Positions 1 through 12,900 of a DNA stretch of 64,000 nucleotides are shown one piece after another (the stretch's first letter is position 1; each line of letters begins with the position of its first letter). Source of the DNA: Trametes villosa. Lineage: Eukaryota; Basidiomycota; Agaricomycetes; Polyporales; Polyporaceae. The stretch covers positions 92,432 to 156,431 of the forward strand of contig PUDQ02000023.1 in NCBI GenBank assembly GCA_002964805.2, read 5' to 3'. The notes under the pieces were generated by a model. That model was not told where the DNA came from and ran no database searches. It was given only the letters and a program-made list of their open reading frames with translations. The translations under genes and the position numbers were made by a program.

Positions 1-2
1 CG

Positions 3-1678
3 TCGTCTGTGCCTTCGCGCCTGCCGTCCTTGGCACTGTCTCGTGCCAGCACGCCCGACCTGTCCATGCCATGCGACATCCCCTCGTCCCCCCTCTCCTC
101 CCCGCCGCGATCCGTGGCGGACGAACACGATGTGGCCATCGATATCGATGCTGATGTCGAGATCGAAGACCAGCTGCCCCCTTCCTCACCGATCCGCGCT
201 GTGTCCCCGATCCTCTCAGTCGGCCGCGCCCTGTCTCGCAGTCGCTCCGTATCCGTGCAACGCGACGATGACGTCCGGGTGCCACCCCGGAAGAAGGCTC
301 GTCTCGAGGACAACGCGGAGGCTTCCTCATCCCACGCTTCGCCTGAGCCTATGGTCGACGTCATGGCTGAGTCGAAGCAACCCCAGTCGTCAGACGCGTT
401 CCCAGCAGAGAGCATGTCTGAGAGCAAGGCGGTGGTCGCGGAGGAACCCAGGCAGCGCGAGGCGTCTCCGGCGCCCAAAGAGCCGGAGGTGCGCCCGGTG
501 CAGAAACCGACCCAGAAGAAGCGCCGCAGAGTCGTCGTCTGGTCGGACGACGAGTCGGAGGCGGACGCGCCTGCTCCCGCGCCGATTCCACAGCGGCCGC
601 AAGCGCAGAAGCGGAAGGAGAAGGACGGCGAGCGGAAGAAGACGAAGAAGGCGCGCAAGTCGGACGCGGGCGTGGATCACGACGTCGAGAACGAGCCGCT
701 CGAACGTCCTGCGCCGTCGAAGTCGAAGGCTTCGAGGCCGCCTGTGAAAGCGGGTGCGAGGTCTGCCGCGCCGACGAGTGCGACGAACATCACGTTCCCG
801 AGCACTGCGATCCCGGCCGCCGCAAAATTCGCCCGCGCTAGCTCGCATACCAGCGAGTCTCGCGATGCGGAGACTGCAGAAGAATCTTCGTCGGAGCCCA
901 AGGCCAAAACGCACGCCAAGTCGAAGCCTAAAGCCGACCGCCGACCGTCCGTCTCGCGGGACGAGTCCCCCGCCGCGCCCTCCCCGAAACGCGCACGCAA
1001 AGAGCAGGAAGAACAAGAGCAGGAACCGCCCGCGCCGCCGGCGTACACCCTCCCGCTGCCCGTGGGCGAGCTCGAGGGGATGCTGATCGAGACACTCGCC
1101 ACCGCTCGCGCGTCCTCGCTCGCGACCTCGGCACTGTACGGCGTGCTCATGGCCGCGCGCCCCGCGTTGCGCGAGATGGCGCTGCCTGTCCTCGCTGGTT
1201 CGGACGCCGCGGAAGCACCCTCGCCCGCGCCTACGCCTGAGGAGGGCGAGAAGAAGGAGAAGGAGAAGGCGAAAGGGAGGAGGGGCGCGAAGGCGGACGC
1301 GGACGCGGCGAGTAAGCGTGCGTGGGTGCCTGCGCTGGAGGGCGTGCTCGAGGCCGGGTGGCGGCGGAGCGGCGTGTTCGGGAAGGTCGTCAACAGCGGC
1401 ACGGTGAGTCTCCCCCTTCTTTCCCTCCTTACCCTCCAAGCACACGAGAATGGCAGGCTGATGCTTGTGCGGGGACGCAGGACATGGGGAACCAGGAGCT
1501 CGCGCTGGAGGCGCGCTGGTTCTACGACCCGGAGCGGGACGAGGACGGGGAGCGGGCGGGGCTGGTGCGGAGCATGATGCGCCGGCCGGGGAAGCGGAGC
1601 GAGACGAAGAAGGCGAAGCAGTACTATTGGCGGCCGCTCCCCAAGATCTCGCGCTGGGACCCCGAGGACGAGCTGTAA
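3..1678 (+). CDS. Hypothetical nuclear-looking protein, 5' partial
   Basis: The frame is open at the left edge and has no ATG before it, so the N-terminus lies outside the window. About 532 residues are visible. Most are low-complexity Ser/Pro/Ala/Glu sequence with several basic clusters that look like nuclear localisation signals, for example KKRRRVVVWSDDESE near residue 175 and KKTKKARK near residue 210. One intron at 1404-1480 (GTGAGT...CGCAG, phase 0) joins the disordered part to a conserved-looking C-terminal segment of 65 residues. That segment contains WFYDPERDEDGERAGLV and ends YYWRPLPKISRWDPEDEL, followed by TAA at 1676-1678. I do not recognise the family. The ordered, Trp- and acid-rich tail suggests a protein-interaction element, and the nuclear location is inferred from the basic clusters only. 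Confidence 0.7.
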
Positions 1679-2847
1679 GGAGGGGAAGGGGGCGCATGAT
1701 AAGTTATGCGTATGTACGGTGTCTGGCCGTGTTGTGAGTTGAGGAGAGTTGAGGAGAGGGGGATGGTGTAGGTTGGGGACCCACTGGCTTCGATGTGTTG
1801 ACCGTTCTCGGTTATTACTTAGTATTTTGTTTTGTTGTAATGTCATCTCTCCGGACTGTGATATACGTGTCCTCGCAAGAGATCTGGAGACCTGAAGCTG
1901 AAGCTCGATCGTTATGCGAGAATCAAGTCGTCTCATAATCGGATTCTCCACCATCGCAGGGACGTCACGTAGTGAACACAGCTCCTTGGAAGTTTCGGAC
2001 AAGATCTGCGTATGTATCCTAACCACAAAGCAGTCCACAAGGAGACGTAGGCACAGGACAGTCCGAGGCAAACGAGCCAGACCAGAACGAACAGAATCCC
2101 ATTCGTGCCGGAGCGGCCTAGCGTTCGAGGGGGCCCACCCACAGGACAAGCGAATACCAGGGAGAATGCAAGTCCACAAAAAATGCGAGTAGCTGTCGCC
2201 TATCGTGAGCTGGAGGCATCGTGGTCCTCACAATGCTTGGGATCCCGGAGACACGCCTCTGTCGGGTAGCGAGCGTAAACCGCCTGCCCGTGGCAATGAG
2301 GCCTTGAGGATCGAGGGTGGGTGGGACGTCTCTTGCGAGCTAGCTCCTCGAGCCCTAGGACCTAGCCGAGGCAAAGCCAGGTACCCGACTGCGCTACTGC
2401 TAGAACGAGCCTTTTCATCTGATATATTTGAACGAACTGTGAGCTATAAACATAGAAAGGAGCAGTAGACTCGCTAGTGCTCACCGGACGGGGTGCATTG
2501 ATGTTGCCCGTTTTAACATAGTGGAAAGGAAACAGCGGTCAGCAAGAGGTATTTATAATCATTTCTTATCCATGATAAAAGCCTTCTGGGAGATAGAACG
2601 ACGGCGATGTTGAGGTCGAGGCGTATGTGCCGTCCTCGTATACTTTGGCGGTTGCAGTCGAAGGCAGCTCGGCACCGCGAAAGGGAGTCTTTAATCCTCT
2701 TTAGATGGATGAGTAAGGCAGTTCAAAGTCCGATTACCTCCGTCGTCATACAGCCTGCGCCCTCGTCCTCGCCTAATCCGTCCTACTCATCCCGCCTGCC
2801 CTCCTCTCCCGCCAACCACCATCTACGCCCCACGCCCACTCACTACC
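1679..2847. other. Intergenic, no gene seen
   Basis: This stretch holds the 3' flank of the first gene and the 5' flank of the RBR ligase gene. Only short overlapping ORFs occur and none has a recognisable motif or a plausible exon chain. The part just before 2848 is pyrimidine- and CA-rich, as is common in basidiomycete promoters. Confidence 0.5.
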
Positions 2848-4924
2848 ATGTCTTCCGATTACGAGGTCTCCGACGACGAGGGCGAGTACTACGAGTACGA
2901 TGACGAGGATGAGGAGATGCTCGACGTCGAGGACGGTCAGTATTCGGGCACACGCCCCGGCTGTACCGCCCCATACCGGTATGCTGACCCTCATATGCTG
3001 CCACGCTAGGTTCTGCTTCGGAGATCGAGGTAGACGGGTTTGGAGGCGACTTCAAGGTCGGCGCCCGGAACGAGCGCAAGATCTACGAGGTTGAGTATTC
3101 CGCCCTGAGTCAGCCGGAGGTGGAGAGGATCATGCAGGCAGACATAGACCATATCAGTAGTATCTTCGGCGTAGAGGTGCGTTCGTTGCTGCAAAGTCGA
3201 TATTCCGCGGTGCCCAACGATGCTTCAACCCATCAGCCACCCACAGCCGCCCTCCTTCTACGACACATGACCTGGAACAAGGAGAGGCTTATTGAGCGGT
3301 ACATGGATAATGCGTCTGCGGTCGCCGTCGCGGCCGGCGTAGAGCTTCCGCCACCACCCAAGCCGTCGTCGAGCAAGCAGCCAGCGCCCGGGCCACAGCG
3401 CACCACCAGGCGCTCGCCTTCGGCGCCGAAGAGTCCCAAGGGCAAGCGGGCATCGCCCCCAATCGAGGAGCCGGCCCCGTTCGTGTGCCCCATCTGCTTC
3501 GACGACTCCCAGACGGACTTCCTTGCGCTCCTGTGCGACCACAAGTTCTGCGCGCTGTGCTGGAAGGAGTACATCGCGAGCAAGGTCCGCACGGAGGCGG
3601 AGTGCATGATCACCTGCATGGGCGAGGGCTGCAACGTCGCCGCGCCAGACCCGTTCGTGGACCGCGCGCTGGGCGAGGACCGCGAGACGTGGGGGCGCTA
3701 CCAGGAGCTGCTCGTGCGCCAGTTCGTGTCGTGCATCGCGCACCTCAAGTTCTGCCCGTACCCGTCATGCACCTACACCGTGTCCTGCCCCGCGGCCGCG
3801 ACCAAGTCGTCGCTCACGCAGATCGTGCCGATCGTGACGTGCGGCGCGTCGGCCACGCATGTGTTCTGCTTCGGGTGCCCGATCGACACGGACCACCGGC
3901 CGGTCGTGTGCGCGGTGGCGCGGATGTGGATGAAGAAATGCCAGGACGACAGCGAGACGGCGAACTGGATCAAGAGCAACACGAAGGAGTGCAGCAAGTG
4001 CCAGAGCACGATAGAGAAGAACGGCGGCTGCAACCACATGACGTGCAAGAAGTGCAAGTACGAGTTCTGCTGGGTGTGCATGGGTAGGTCGCGTGAGTCG
4101 CCGGTCCGCCGATACAACACTCATATTTGGCATCATCATAGGGCCTTGGTCTGAGCACGGCACGTCGTGGTACTCGTGCAACCGGTACGACGAGAAGGCG
4201 AGCGTCGACGCCCGAGACGCACAGACGAAGAGCCGTGCTTCTCTAGAGCGATACCTTCATGTGAGTTATCCTCGTGGGTGCCGCATACACAGGGATGGCT
4301 GCTAACAGACCACATAGTACTACAATCGTTGGGCAAACCACGAGCAGTCTGCGAAGCTGTCGATGGAGCTGTACACGAAGACGGAGAAGAAGATGGAGGA
4401 GATGCAGGTCACGTCCGAGCTGACCTGGATCCAGGTGCAGTTTATGAAGAAGGCGGTCGACGTCGTGCACAAGTGCCGCATGACGCTCAAGTGGACGTAC
4501 GCCATGGCGTACTACCTCGCGCTCGGGAACGAGAAGGAGCTCTTCGAGGACAACCAGCGGTGCGTGCCACCATCCCTGCCTTCTCTGGCTATCCGGATAT
4601 CGCGATATTCCAGCGGGCGCTGACGTGGCGTCCGCGCGTGCAGGGACCTGGAGCGCGCCGTCGAGGAGCTCTCCGAGCTGATCGAGGCTCCGATTGACCC
4701 GGAGACGATCATGACCCTCCGCCAGAAGGTGACCGACAAGACCGTGAGTACCTCCCCCTCGCGCGTGCACGCTTCGAGGCCCAGCCGGCTGACGCGCTCG
4801 CACGCAGGTCTACGTCCAGAAGCGGAACGAGATCATGCTGGAGGACACCGCGAAGGGGTACCTAGAAGGCCGCTGGAGCTGGAACATGCCCGTAGAGGGC
4901 TTCGAAGACTCAGAGTCCGACTAG
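2848..4924 (+). CDS. RBR-type (Ariadne-like) E3 ubiquitin ligase
   Basis: This is a RING-IBR-RING E3 that would take ubiquitin from an E2 onto a catalytic cysteine in RING2 and then onto substrate. The model has seven exons (2848-2935, 3010-3176, 3237-4083, 4142-4260, 4318-4559, 4644-4743, 4808-4924) and gives 559 residues. The acidic N-terminus (SDDEGEYYEYDDEDEE) is typical of Ariadne proteins. RING1 begins CPICFDD and includes LCDHKFCALCW. The IBR follows (KFCPYPSC...VFCFGCP). RING2 contains CSKC and GGCNHMTC, in which the first Cys is the expected catalytic residue, followed by CKYEFCWVC. The C-terminal Ariadne domain is helical and ends with the basic and acidic tail EGFEDSESD. The second intron (3177-3236, 60 nt) is in frame and stop-free, so retention would add 20 residues. 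Family assignment is firm; the substrate is unknown. Confidence 0.93.
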
Positions 4925-6012
4925 TCGCGTGCGCTTCGGCCCTGCTCCCCTCCCCTCCCCATTCCCTCTGGACTCGGAACGGCTTCTTCTTCCCTGTATG
5001 TACGGTTACAGTTTACTCACCCGGCCTCCCTCGCTATCGTTCTCGTTCCCGCCTCCCCTCAGCACATCTCTCACGCCCCATCCCACTCCACGTACGCCTC
5101 CCATCTCCCACATCCCACATCCCGTATCCCATCCATCGTCTCGCCGCCCGCCGCTCCCGCTTGTCGATATGTGTACTAGTCACCAGCCACCAGCCCCGCC
5201 ACCGTCGCCGTTATATAGTCGCCGTCTATCGCAATGTACCACGTCCCACCCGCCCCGCTCGAACACACAATGTAATCGGACTTGCTTCTTGTTCGTGTGC
5301 GCCGTGCGCCAGCTCCGAACTCCGCCACGAGCCAGCGTAAGAGAAAGCCTCGGGTTGAGCATCGTGCTAGTAGTTTGATTGAGAGCACACAGGTGAGATC
5401 ACGAGCGTCGGGCAATCGTACATTCGGCGGTTCTCTCAGTCTGGGTCAAATAGATGTATTGTACACAAGGGTAGTACGTCGGGAGGGGGGTGCTCCTGCG
5501 CCGTAGTCTTCTCTCAGCGGAGGACGGATACCAGATCAGAGGGTGGCCCGATGAGTACAGGGCGGCCCATAGTGGCGTGATCTGTTACCTCTTCGCTGAA
5601 CGGGACCGCGGCGGGTGGGAGCAGGCACGGGGGGTCGTAAGTCATCAAGCAGGCGCGGCAGGGACAGGGACAAGAACGAGCGTCGGGGGTGAGACGTGGA
5701 GATGGATACGAATGTGGGGTTTTCTGTTATTTCTGCTGCTGTAGGATATCGCGATCACGAGAGGGAGGAGGGGGAGCTACGCAAGTAGGTAGATATCTCC
5801 GCTTGGAGAGCAGGGGGGTGGTGAGGTCGAGAAAGGATACAACACGATTCCGGGACGCCACAGTAGTCCGATGGGTGGGAGATGGGATATGGAAGGTGGG
5901 AGCGGTAGGCAAAGGCAAAGAAAAGAAGAAAAGGAGAAGCTCGATGCGAGTGCATAGCGGGGGGTGGCCGCAGGCGCGGCCGAAAATGCTACGCGGGGCA
6001 CGCCCGGTGAGA
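4925..6012. other. Intergenic between convergent genes
   Basis: This is the region between the RBR gene (+) and the membrane protein gene (-), so it should hold both 3' UTRs. The first 250 nt are strongly C/T-rich. I see no conserved ORF, tRNA or repeat. Confidence 0.5.
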
Positions 6013-7053
6013 TCAAGCCTTCTCCTTCTCCTCGGTGGTGGCGGGGACGGGCACGGCCTCGGACCCGGCGAGGACGGTGTACTGCGGGGGCGGGACGAGG
6101 AGCTCGGCCTCGTCGTCGAACACGACGTCGTACCCGTCCTCGCTGCTATCCTCCGAGGACGGCCCGCGGATCGCGCGGGCGGTGAGGAGCACCATGACCC
6201 ACATCATGCGCAGGAGCACGCCGATGCCGCATCCTGCGATACAGATGGGATTTGTGTCAGCACGTGCACGGGCAGAGGGTAAGAGGCAGGGGGCGCAGCG
6301 GGAGTGGCGCTCGTAGGGAGAAGAGGTTGTGCGGACTTACCGAGGACGAAGGCGACGGCGCGGCCCTCCCAGGGGCCGAGGGCCATGAGGGCGTGGTGGA
6401 CACGGCGCAGGAAGGAGCCGTGGTGACGGTGGAAGCGGTGGATGCGGTGGTGCGGCGGCGCCTGGAGGCCCATCCAGCCGTCCCTCCCGCCGTCCTCCAG
6501 CGCGAACGCGGGGCGCACGGGCGTGCCCACGAACGGCAGGATCGGCGCGCTGTCCGCCAACGCGCGGAAGCGGTCGCCGGGGATCATGACCGCGGCGGGG
6601 ACGGGCTGGGAGTGCGGGACGTGCATGGGCTCGCCGTTAACGGGAGTGCTCGTGCGCGGGCCGTCGAGGGCGACGGGCTCGAGGCCCTCGAGCCCGAACA
6701 TGGCGCGGAAGCGGTTCGTCGCTTCGATCGCCTTGGCGCGCATGGACGTGCGGCACGGGGCGCGGCCGCTGCCGGGGGGCGGGTGGGCGACGGTGAGGGC
6801 GTCGAGCTCGGACTGGAGGGCGCCGAGGGCGCCGACGGGGAGGGGCGGGAGCGCTTGGTGGGCTACATAGTGGCTGTTCGAGGAGACCTCTTGGTGCGTG
6901 GTGATGACGACTCGGATGGGGGCCGAGGCGACTGTGGGTGTGGCAATGGGTGTGGCGGGTGAGGGGCTGCTGCTGTGGGCGTGAGCGGGAGAGGGGCGGC
7001 GTACCGAGACTTGCGCCCAGGAGGACGAGCGCGGACAGCGCGGTTGTTCTCAT
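6013..7053 (-). CDS. Secreted/single-pass membrane protein of unknown function
   Basis: Three exons (7053-7005, 6931-6341, 6233-6013) give 286 residues. The first exon encodes MRTTALSALVLLGASLG, a plausible cleavable signal peptide, and the mature chain starts after the first intron with VASAPIRVVIT. The middle carries a His-rich stretch (HHRIHRFHRHHGSFLRRVHH). It is followed by one hydrophobic segment spanning the second intron (AVAFVLG, then CGIGVLLRMMWVMVLL), probably a transmembrane helix. The short tail is acidic (SSEDSSEDGYDVVFDDEAE) and ends TTEEKEKA. This would give a type I topology with the His-rich part outside and an acidic cytosolic tail. I do not recognise the family; the layout is common for lineage-specific basidiomycete membrane proteins. 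Confidence 0.75.
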
Positions 7054-9944
7054 TGACCGGTCAAGAGGTTCTTCTAGGGTAGAGAGGGGAGTCTAGGACG
7101 ATGTGGGGATGAGCGGGAGGCGGAGGGGCGCAAGAAAAGGCGAAGTACTGTGCTGCGGATTGGGAGGAGTGGGTGAACGAGGCTGAGATGCTTACCGGCG
7201 TCTCTTCCCTCAATCGAGCTCATCCTCGTAAGCGGCCGATCCACGTGGCTCGGAACCTCGTCGCTACCAAACGTCTTTCTTGCGCACTCCGGCCATCGCC
7301 TCCCCTCTCTGACTCTTGCAAATGAAAACGCTGTGTCTCGCCTGCATAGCTTCGGCGGACCATATATCCAGTCATACGTGTGTCTTGCCAGATATGCTGT
7401 TCTATCCCTCTGCGACGTAACGGGAGGAAAGGGTAAATGCTACTGCAGAATTGCTATGTCTATTTTTAACTTGCATTAGCGTTCCTAGCCTACTGTCCTG
7501 AGGGCGTACAACTGGCCGCGCATATGGTTCAGTACTACATATATGTAAGTTCAATGACTACTCCAGCATATGCACCAAGAATCTAGATATCGCACCTCGA
7601 ACCACTCACTCTTCAATCACAATTACCAAGATTCCTTGGGCTGCCTCACGCTCAGGTCGAAGACTGTGACGACCGCTTAGCCGTATCGCCATAACCCGAC
7701 AGCCTCGAGGCTATCCGGATACTCGACCTGCCTCGAGGCTCAAGTGCCGTCCACAACTGGTGTTCTATGCCTGCCAAGCCAATCCGAATATCCCGGAGCC
7801 TGCGCGAGTCATCTCGTCAGGGAGTACTGCACTTGCCTCTTGCGCCGTCTCGTTGTGGTGAGCACGGCTAGAGCCTAGGACATGTCTGAACACGCTGTGC
7901 AAGGTAAGGTTCTTCGAGTCACTGCGACCACGTACGCGAGGACACCTGTAGGATCATCGGCGTGCATTGAGACATCTATGCTCTAGCCCGCGGTACGTTA
8001 GTAGAACCACAAAAAACCACACCAATCAAAGAGTGGTACAAGAAGTTCTTCTCGAGATCCAGACCACCTACCTTCCATAAGGGCTGTTTGACGCGATGTC
8101 CAGCTGACAAGGCAAGGCACCCGAACGACTGGAGGGAGCGATCCGGATGCTATGGAGCAGCTGTGGTTGCGTCGTGTTCGCAGGCACAGGAGACTGCCCA
8201 CCTTTGATGTCGTATACCTTTGCGCGGCAGTCCGCTTTCGACCTCGGGAGTCGGAGTGAGGCCACACAGAGCGCGCAAAGTTCGCCGCCGGGTTCCTGGT
8301 GTAACAGCCTGCTTAAGTTCCAAACCTCCGATTTGCCGGCGGCGAGCAGCAGCGCCAGGGAGGGTATGATCCAACTGGAGTGTCGCGCGCGCGCCCGGGA
8401 ATGGATCCGGCTCCGCAGGATCGAGGGACGACGAGGGTGGACCAAAGGCGATGAATCCCACAGCAAGAGGTATGTCAGACCCGGCGTTGGCCGCAGCGAC
8501 AGACGCGGACGCGCCGTATATCTTTTATGCAGAGCCACAGTCGACACGGGCTGATTGACGGCCTGTGGCAGGACCACCCGGCACGATGGGGCAGCGAGCA
8601 TGGTGCCCGGCGATCGCGAGAATCTGGGGAGGCGGCTCGCCGGTGACATGAGAACTGGGGCATGGGCGCCGCAGTCTGACGGCGAGATATGGCGTTGGCG
8701 GGATGGTGCGTTCGTGGCAACTCCGCCGTCGGCGGTAGTGCGTACGGTGTTGGGTGGGATGGGATTGGTATGACGGGATACGGCTTTCTGCGTCCGCCGG
8801 CTGGGGGATTGGTAGGCGTGTCGTAATTGAGAAAGCACAGGCTGATGGGATGTCATAATCCGAAGTGGGACCGGCGAATTTGTCTCGACGTACGGGATCC
8901 CGGGTATGCTGGGGCAGAAGCAGGGCGTAGATGCTACAGCCAGAAGAGTAGGGCGGCTGGAAGCAAGAAGCCGGATAGCAGCGGCTGGGCCTATGCGAAG
9001 GTGGGATTAGCGTTGGTCTGTGGGCGATCGAGGAAGGAGTTCAGAGGAAGGACGCGCCCGAAGACGAGAACAGCGCGCGTGCGTCACCATTCTCGCGTCA
9101 CGTTTAGAGGTATCGCTGGACACAGGCCCGGGCGGGGCTTCCGGCGGATCTGACAGGCAGTGGGGGCCTGTACCTCGCGCGTGGACAGCGCTGTATGTAT
9201 GCGATCGTCAGCGCGAGAAGGGCGCGCGGAGGTTCGTGATGAGATGGAAGCAGGGCGCCATGCGCGCACACAATGTCTCCCGGGGGGCGTCCGGCCGGAG
9301 GCGCAGCGCGTGCAGAAGAGGCAGACTGTGCATCGGCGGAGACTCTGTCATGGTCATATGTATACTTAGGTGAACCCGGGCCCGGGGTCGTCTATCAGAG
9401 CACAGTAACGTGCACATGCCGGTCGGACGAGCGGGCGCGCTGATCGACGGGCGCAAGAGGGCGCGGGGGTGAGAGAGGCCAGGTGGGAGTGGCGGACGGA
9501 AGAAAGATGGGGGAGCGGGCAAGGACTGGAAGGGCAAGACGCACGACGGAGGACGCGAAGGCGTTGTGGCGCTCGTGATCGCGCGGCGGCGGCTCCGGCC
9601 CCGCCCTCCCGCGCGCCCCTCTGCCGCGTCCGCCCTCGCTTCGTCCGGCGCCGGCGTCGGTGCGGGGAAGAGCGGTGGGCAGCGCGCGCGGGTGCGCGGG
9701 GAGTGGGGCGAGGAGTCGAGGAGGAGGAAGGGAGGCGGAGGCGGGGCGAGTATCAGACAATGATGGCCTGCTCTTCTCCATCATTTCCTCAGTTCTCGCC
9801 GTGGGACGCTCGCCCGGCCCTCTCTCTCTAAAGCCTTATCCTCTCCTCCCCCTCTCCCGCTTTCCCCTCCTCTCGCCCGCGAGCCTCCCAGCCCTCTCCG
9901 CTGCGCTCCTCCCGCGTCGACCGCCCCGACGCACGCTTGCTACC
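7054..9944. other. 2.9 kb without a supportable gene
   Basis: This lies between the divergently transcribed membrane protein (-) and G-alpha (+) genes. Several long ORFs exist on both strands (the longest is 8068-8856 on minus), but they have Arg/Ser/Pro-rich shadow-like composition, no motif and no partner exon. The last 120 nt before 9945 are C/T-rich, fitting a basidiomycete core promoter for the G-alpha gene. Confidence 0.5.
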
Positions 9945-12900
9945 ATGCCCAAACGCCGTTCGCCCGCCGAGGAAGAGGAGGCCACGCGCATCAGCAATGC
10001 TATAGATGAGGAGCTTAGGGTGAGTCGCATCTCCATCGCCCGCCGCGCGCGCTATAATGATCGCCATCCGCAGCGCGAGCGGGAGGTCCTGCGGAGGAGG
10101 AGGGCAAAGGACGTGAAAGGTATGTTGCGCCCACCCTCGCGTGCTAGCTCCCGCTCCCCGAACCCCGCGAACGCTACGCGTCCGAGTGTTTCTGTGCCAC
10201 CGCCCGTCCCTGAATGATCGCTCCGCACTCCTCGACCGATCGCTCTTGGCTCTCGCCCTCTCCGCAGTTATGCTACCCGCGAAACAAGAGAGCCTCGCCA
10301 CACCTGAGCGCAGGGGCAGACCGCCGATGCTTGACTTGCGCTGAGCAGCCGTGCTGGTAGCACCTACCCGGATCCCCACTATCGCCATGTATTCTGTGCT
10401 AACGCCTCTCGCCTGCAGTGATGCTCCTCGGGCAGGCCGAGTCGGGCAAGTCGACCCTCCAGAAGCAGTTCCAGCTCTACTACTCCTCCAAGTCCCTCGA
10501 CGAGGAGCGGCCCTCCTGGCGGCCGATCGTCTACTTCAACATCCTCAAGGCGATCCGCATGATCCTCGACGAGCTCGACTGGCAGTACGGCCTCGGCGCG
10601 TCCGGCGGCGACCCGCTCGCCGTCCCGCTCGCGCCCTCCACCTCGAACACGTCCGGCTCGGGCTCCGGCTCGAACTCGGGCTCGTCGACACGCTCGCAGC
10701 CGAACCCGGCGTGGTTCCCCGAGCTCGCGCTCCTCCGGAACAAGCTCCTCCCGCTCGTCGCGAGCGAGGACGCGCTCGCGGCGGAGCTCAGTGGCGGGGT
10801 GACCGTTACTGGCGGGCGCAGCGGCGTGTATGTGCGCTCGGGCTGGCAGGCACTCATCACGGGCAACCGGGCGTGGCCACTGTCGGAGAACTACCGCACG
10901 GCGATGACCCCGAGGCAGTCGGCGGTGACAAATATCGTCGCGACGACGCTCGCCGCGTCCCAGAACGAGATCGAGCTGCTCTGGTGGCACCCCGGCGTGC
11001 AGAACCTCGTCAAGGGGAACAAGCTCCGCCTGGAGGAGTACGCCGCATTGTACGTCCATCACCTCGCGACCCCAGCGCGTCTGCGCCGCACTGACACCGA
11101 CACTTGCACGCCTGCCCGTTCGCTCGCTCTCGCGCGGACAGTTTCCTTGCCAACATCCGCCGGATCGCGCAGCCGGACTACCTGCCCTCGAACGGTGCGC
11201 GGGCTCTCTCTGGCACGCCGGCCCTGTGCTTCTCCTCCTTCTGACGCGCGTGATGGGCAGAGGACATCCTGCACGTCCGGCTACAGACGATCGGCGTGAA
11301 CGAGCATGCGTTCGACATCAATCTCGGCGGAACACAGTACAACTGGCTGCTCTACGACGTCGGCGGTGCGGTGCGTCCCCCCTCCTCCTCGCCTGCGAGC
11401 GGGGTGCTGTGTGCTGATACTGGGACTGCGATTTTGGTCGAATAGCGCGGCCAGGTGAGCACCTTTTTGGTCCCACGCTGTCGGCGGCGCGCTGCGCGGG
11501 CGTATGCTAATGCCACTCCCCTCCACAGCGACACGCGTGGGTGCCGTACTTTGACGACGGTGAGTGCTGCTGGGTGCTGGGTGCTGAGTGGGCAGGCGTG
11601 CTTCCTCTCCGCGCGCGCGGCTCCCGGGCGTGCCTGGCGGCGCGGCGGCTCGCTGCTTCGCCCGGCCTTCTGCGCCTGTCGGTGGGTGCGCGGCTTCTCG
11701 TGCCTGGGCAAAGCTTCCGTGAGCGCTCTCGAGTCTGGATTCTGGGCGGGTGCGACGCTATCATGCTGACCCTGAGCCGCTGGAGAAGCACGGCGCAGAG
11801 GGCCAGGCCGCGCATGTGGACGTTTGAGCGCGAGCGCCGAGCTGTGCTAGTGGAGGTCTGTGGACGGACGCGGACGCTGACGCGCGGTTCCTTTCGTGTC
11901 TCGTTCTAGCGACGGCCATCATCTTTCTCGCGCCGATTAGCGCGTTCGACCAGGTGTGTGCTCGTCTCCCGCTTTCCCGCAAGGCGTTCCGGTGTGCCTC
12001 GAGTTTGCCAGGCTAACGGCTGTGCTTCCCTCGATTCTCTCTCATCTTCCGGCCTATCCCACCCCTTGCCATTCGCCACTCGCCGCTCGGAATGCGCCTA
12101 CGTCGTACGACGCCCATCCGCCCGCCCTGGAATTCTCCGCGGCGTTCTGGAACGGCTCCCGCTTACCGCGCCCTTCTGCGCCCACGCCTGTCGATCGTGA
12201 TCCGCGGCGGGACGGCAGTACCTCGAGGAGGACCCGCGGACGAACCGGATCGACGACTCGCTGCAGCTCTTCACGGCGATCTGCTCGAACAAGCTGCTCT
12301 CGAACGCCGCGCTCGTGCTCATGCTCAACAAGGTGCGCCGCCCCCTCCCCCTTTCCTCCCCGCTAGTGTGTTATGTGTAGTGTGGTGGGGGACTGACGCG
12401 AGGGTGGGCGGTAGACGGACCTGCTCCGGCAGAAGCTGCAGGCCGGGATCAAGGTCCGCAAGTAGTGCGTGTGTTTGGGATGTGTTTTGGGTGTGCGCAG
12501 CGCTGATTGTGCTCTCTCCTCTCTCTCGCTTGCTCGCACGACCTGGTCGTCTCGCTCGCCTGGAATGCTGCGGATGATCTCTTCCCACCTCCCCTCCCGC
12601 TCCCACCCTCGCCATTTTGCTCGGTTTCCCGCGCATCCGCTTCGCGCATCTGCCCACGGCCACCGCGTACCTGGTTTTGCCCAACCCACCTCGCGTGCTC
12701 CCCTCGCCATTGACTACGCCTGCGCCGCGCCGCGCGCAGCATCTCCTCGTACGGCGACCGGCCAAACGAGTACGAGGAGGTGACGGAGTACTTCCGCGCG
12801 CACTTCATCCAGGTGCACCGGCGGAAGGACGTCTCCCACCGGCCGCTATACTTGGTGCGTCCGCGTCTTTCCGGTGCCTGGCCGGTGTCTTAGTGGTGCG

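Noticed and set aside
8068..8856. 262-codon ORF on minus in the 7-10 kb gap
   Set aside because: Ser/Arg/Pro-rich shadow-like composition, several overlapping ORFs on both strands, no motif and no partner exon.
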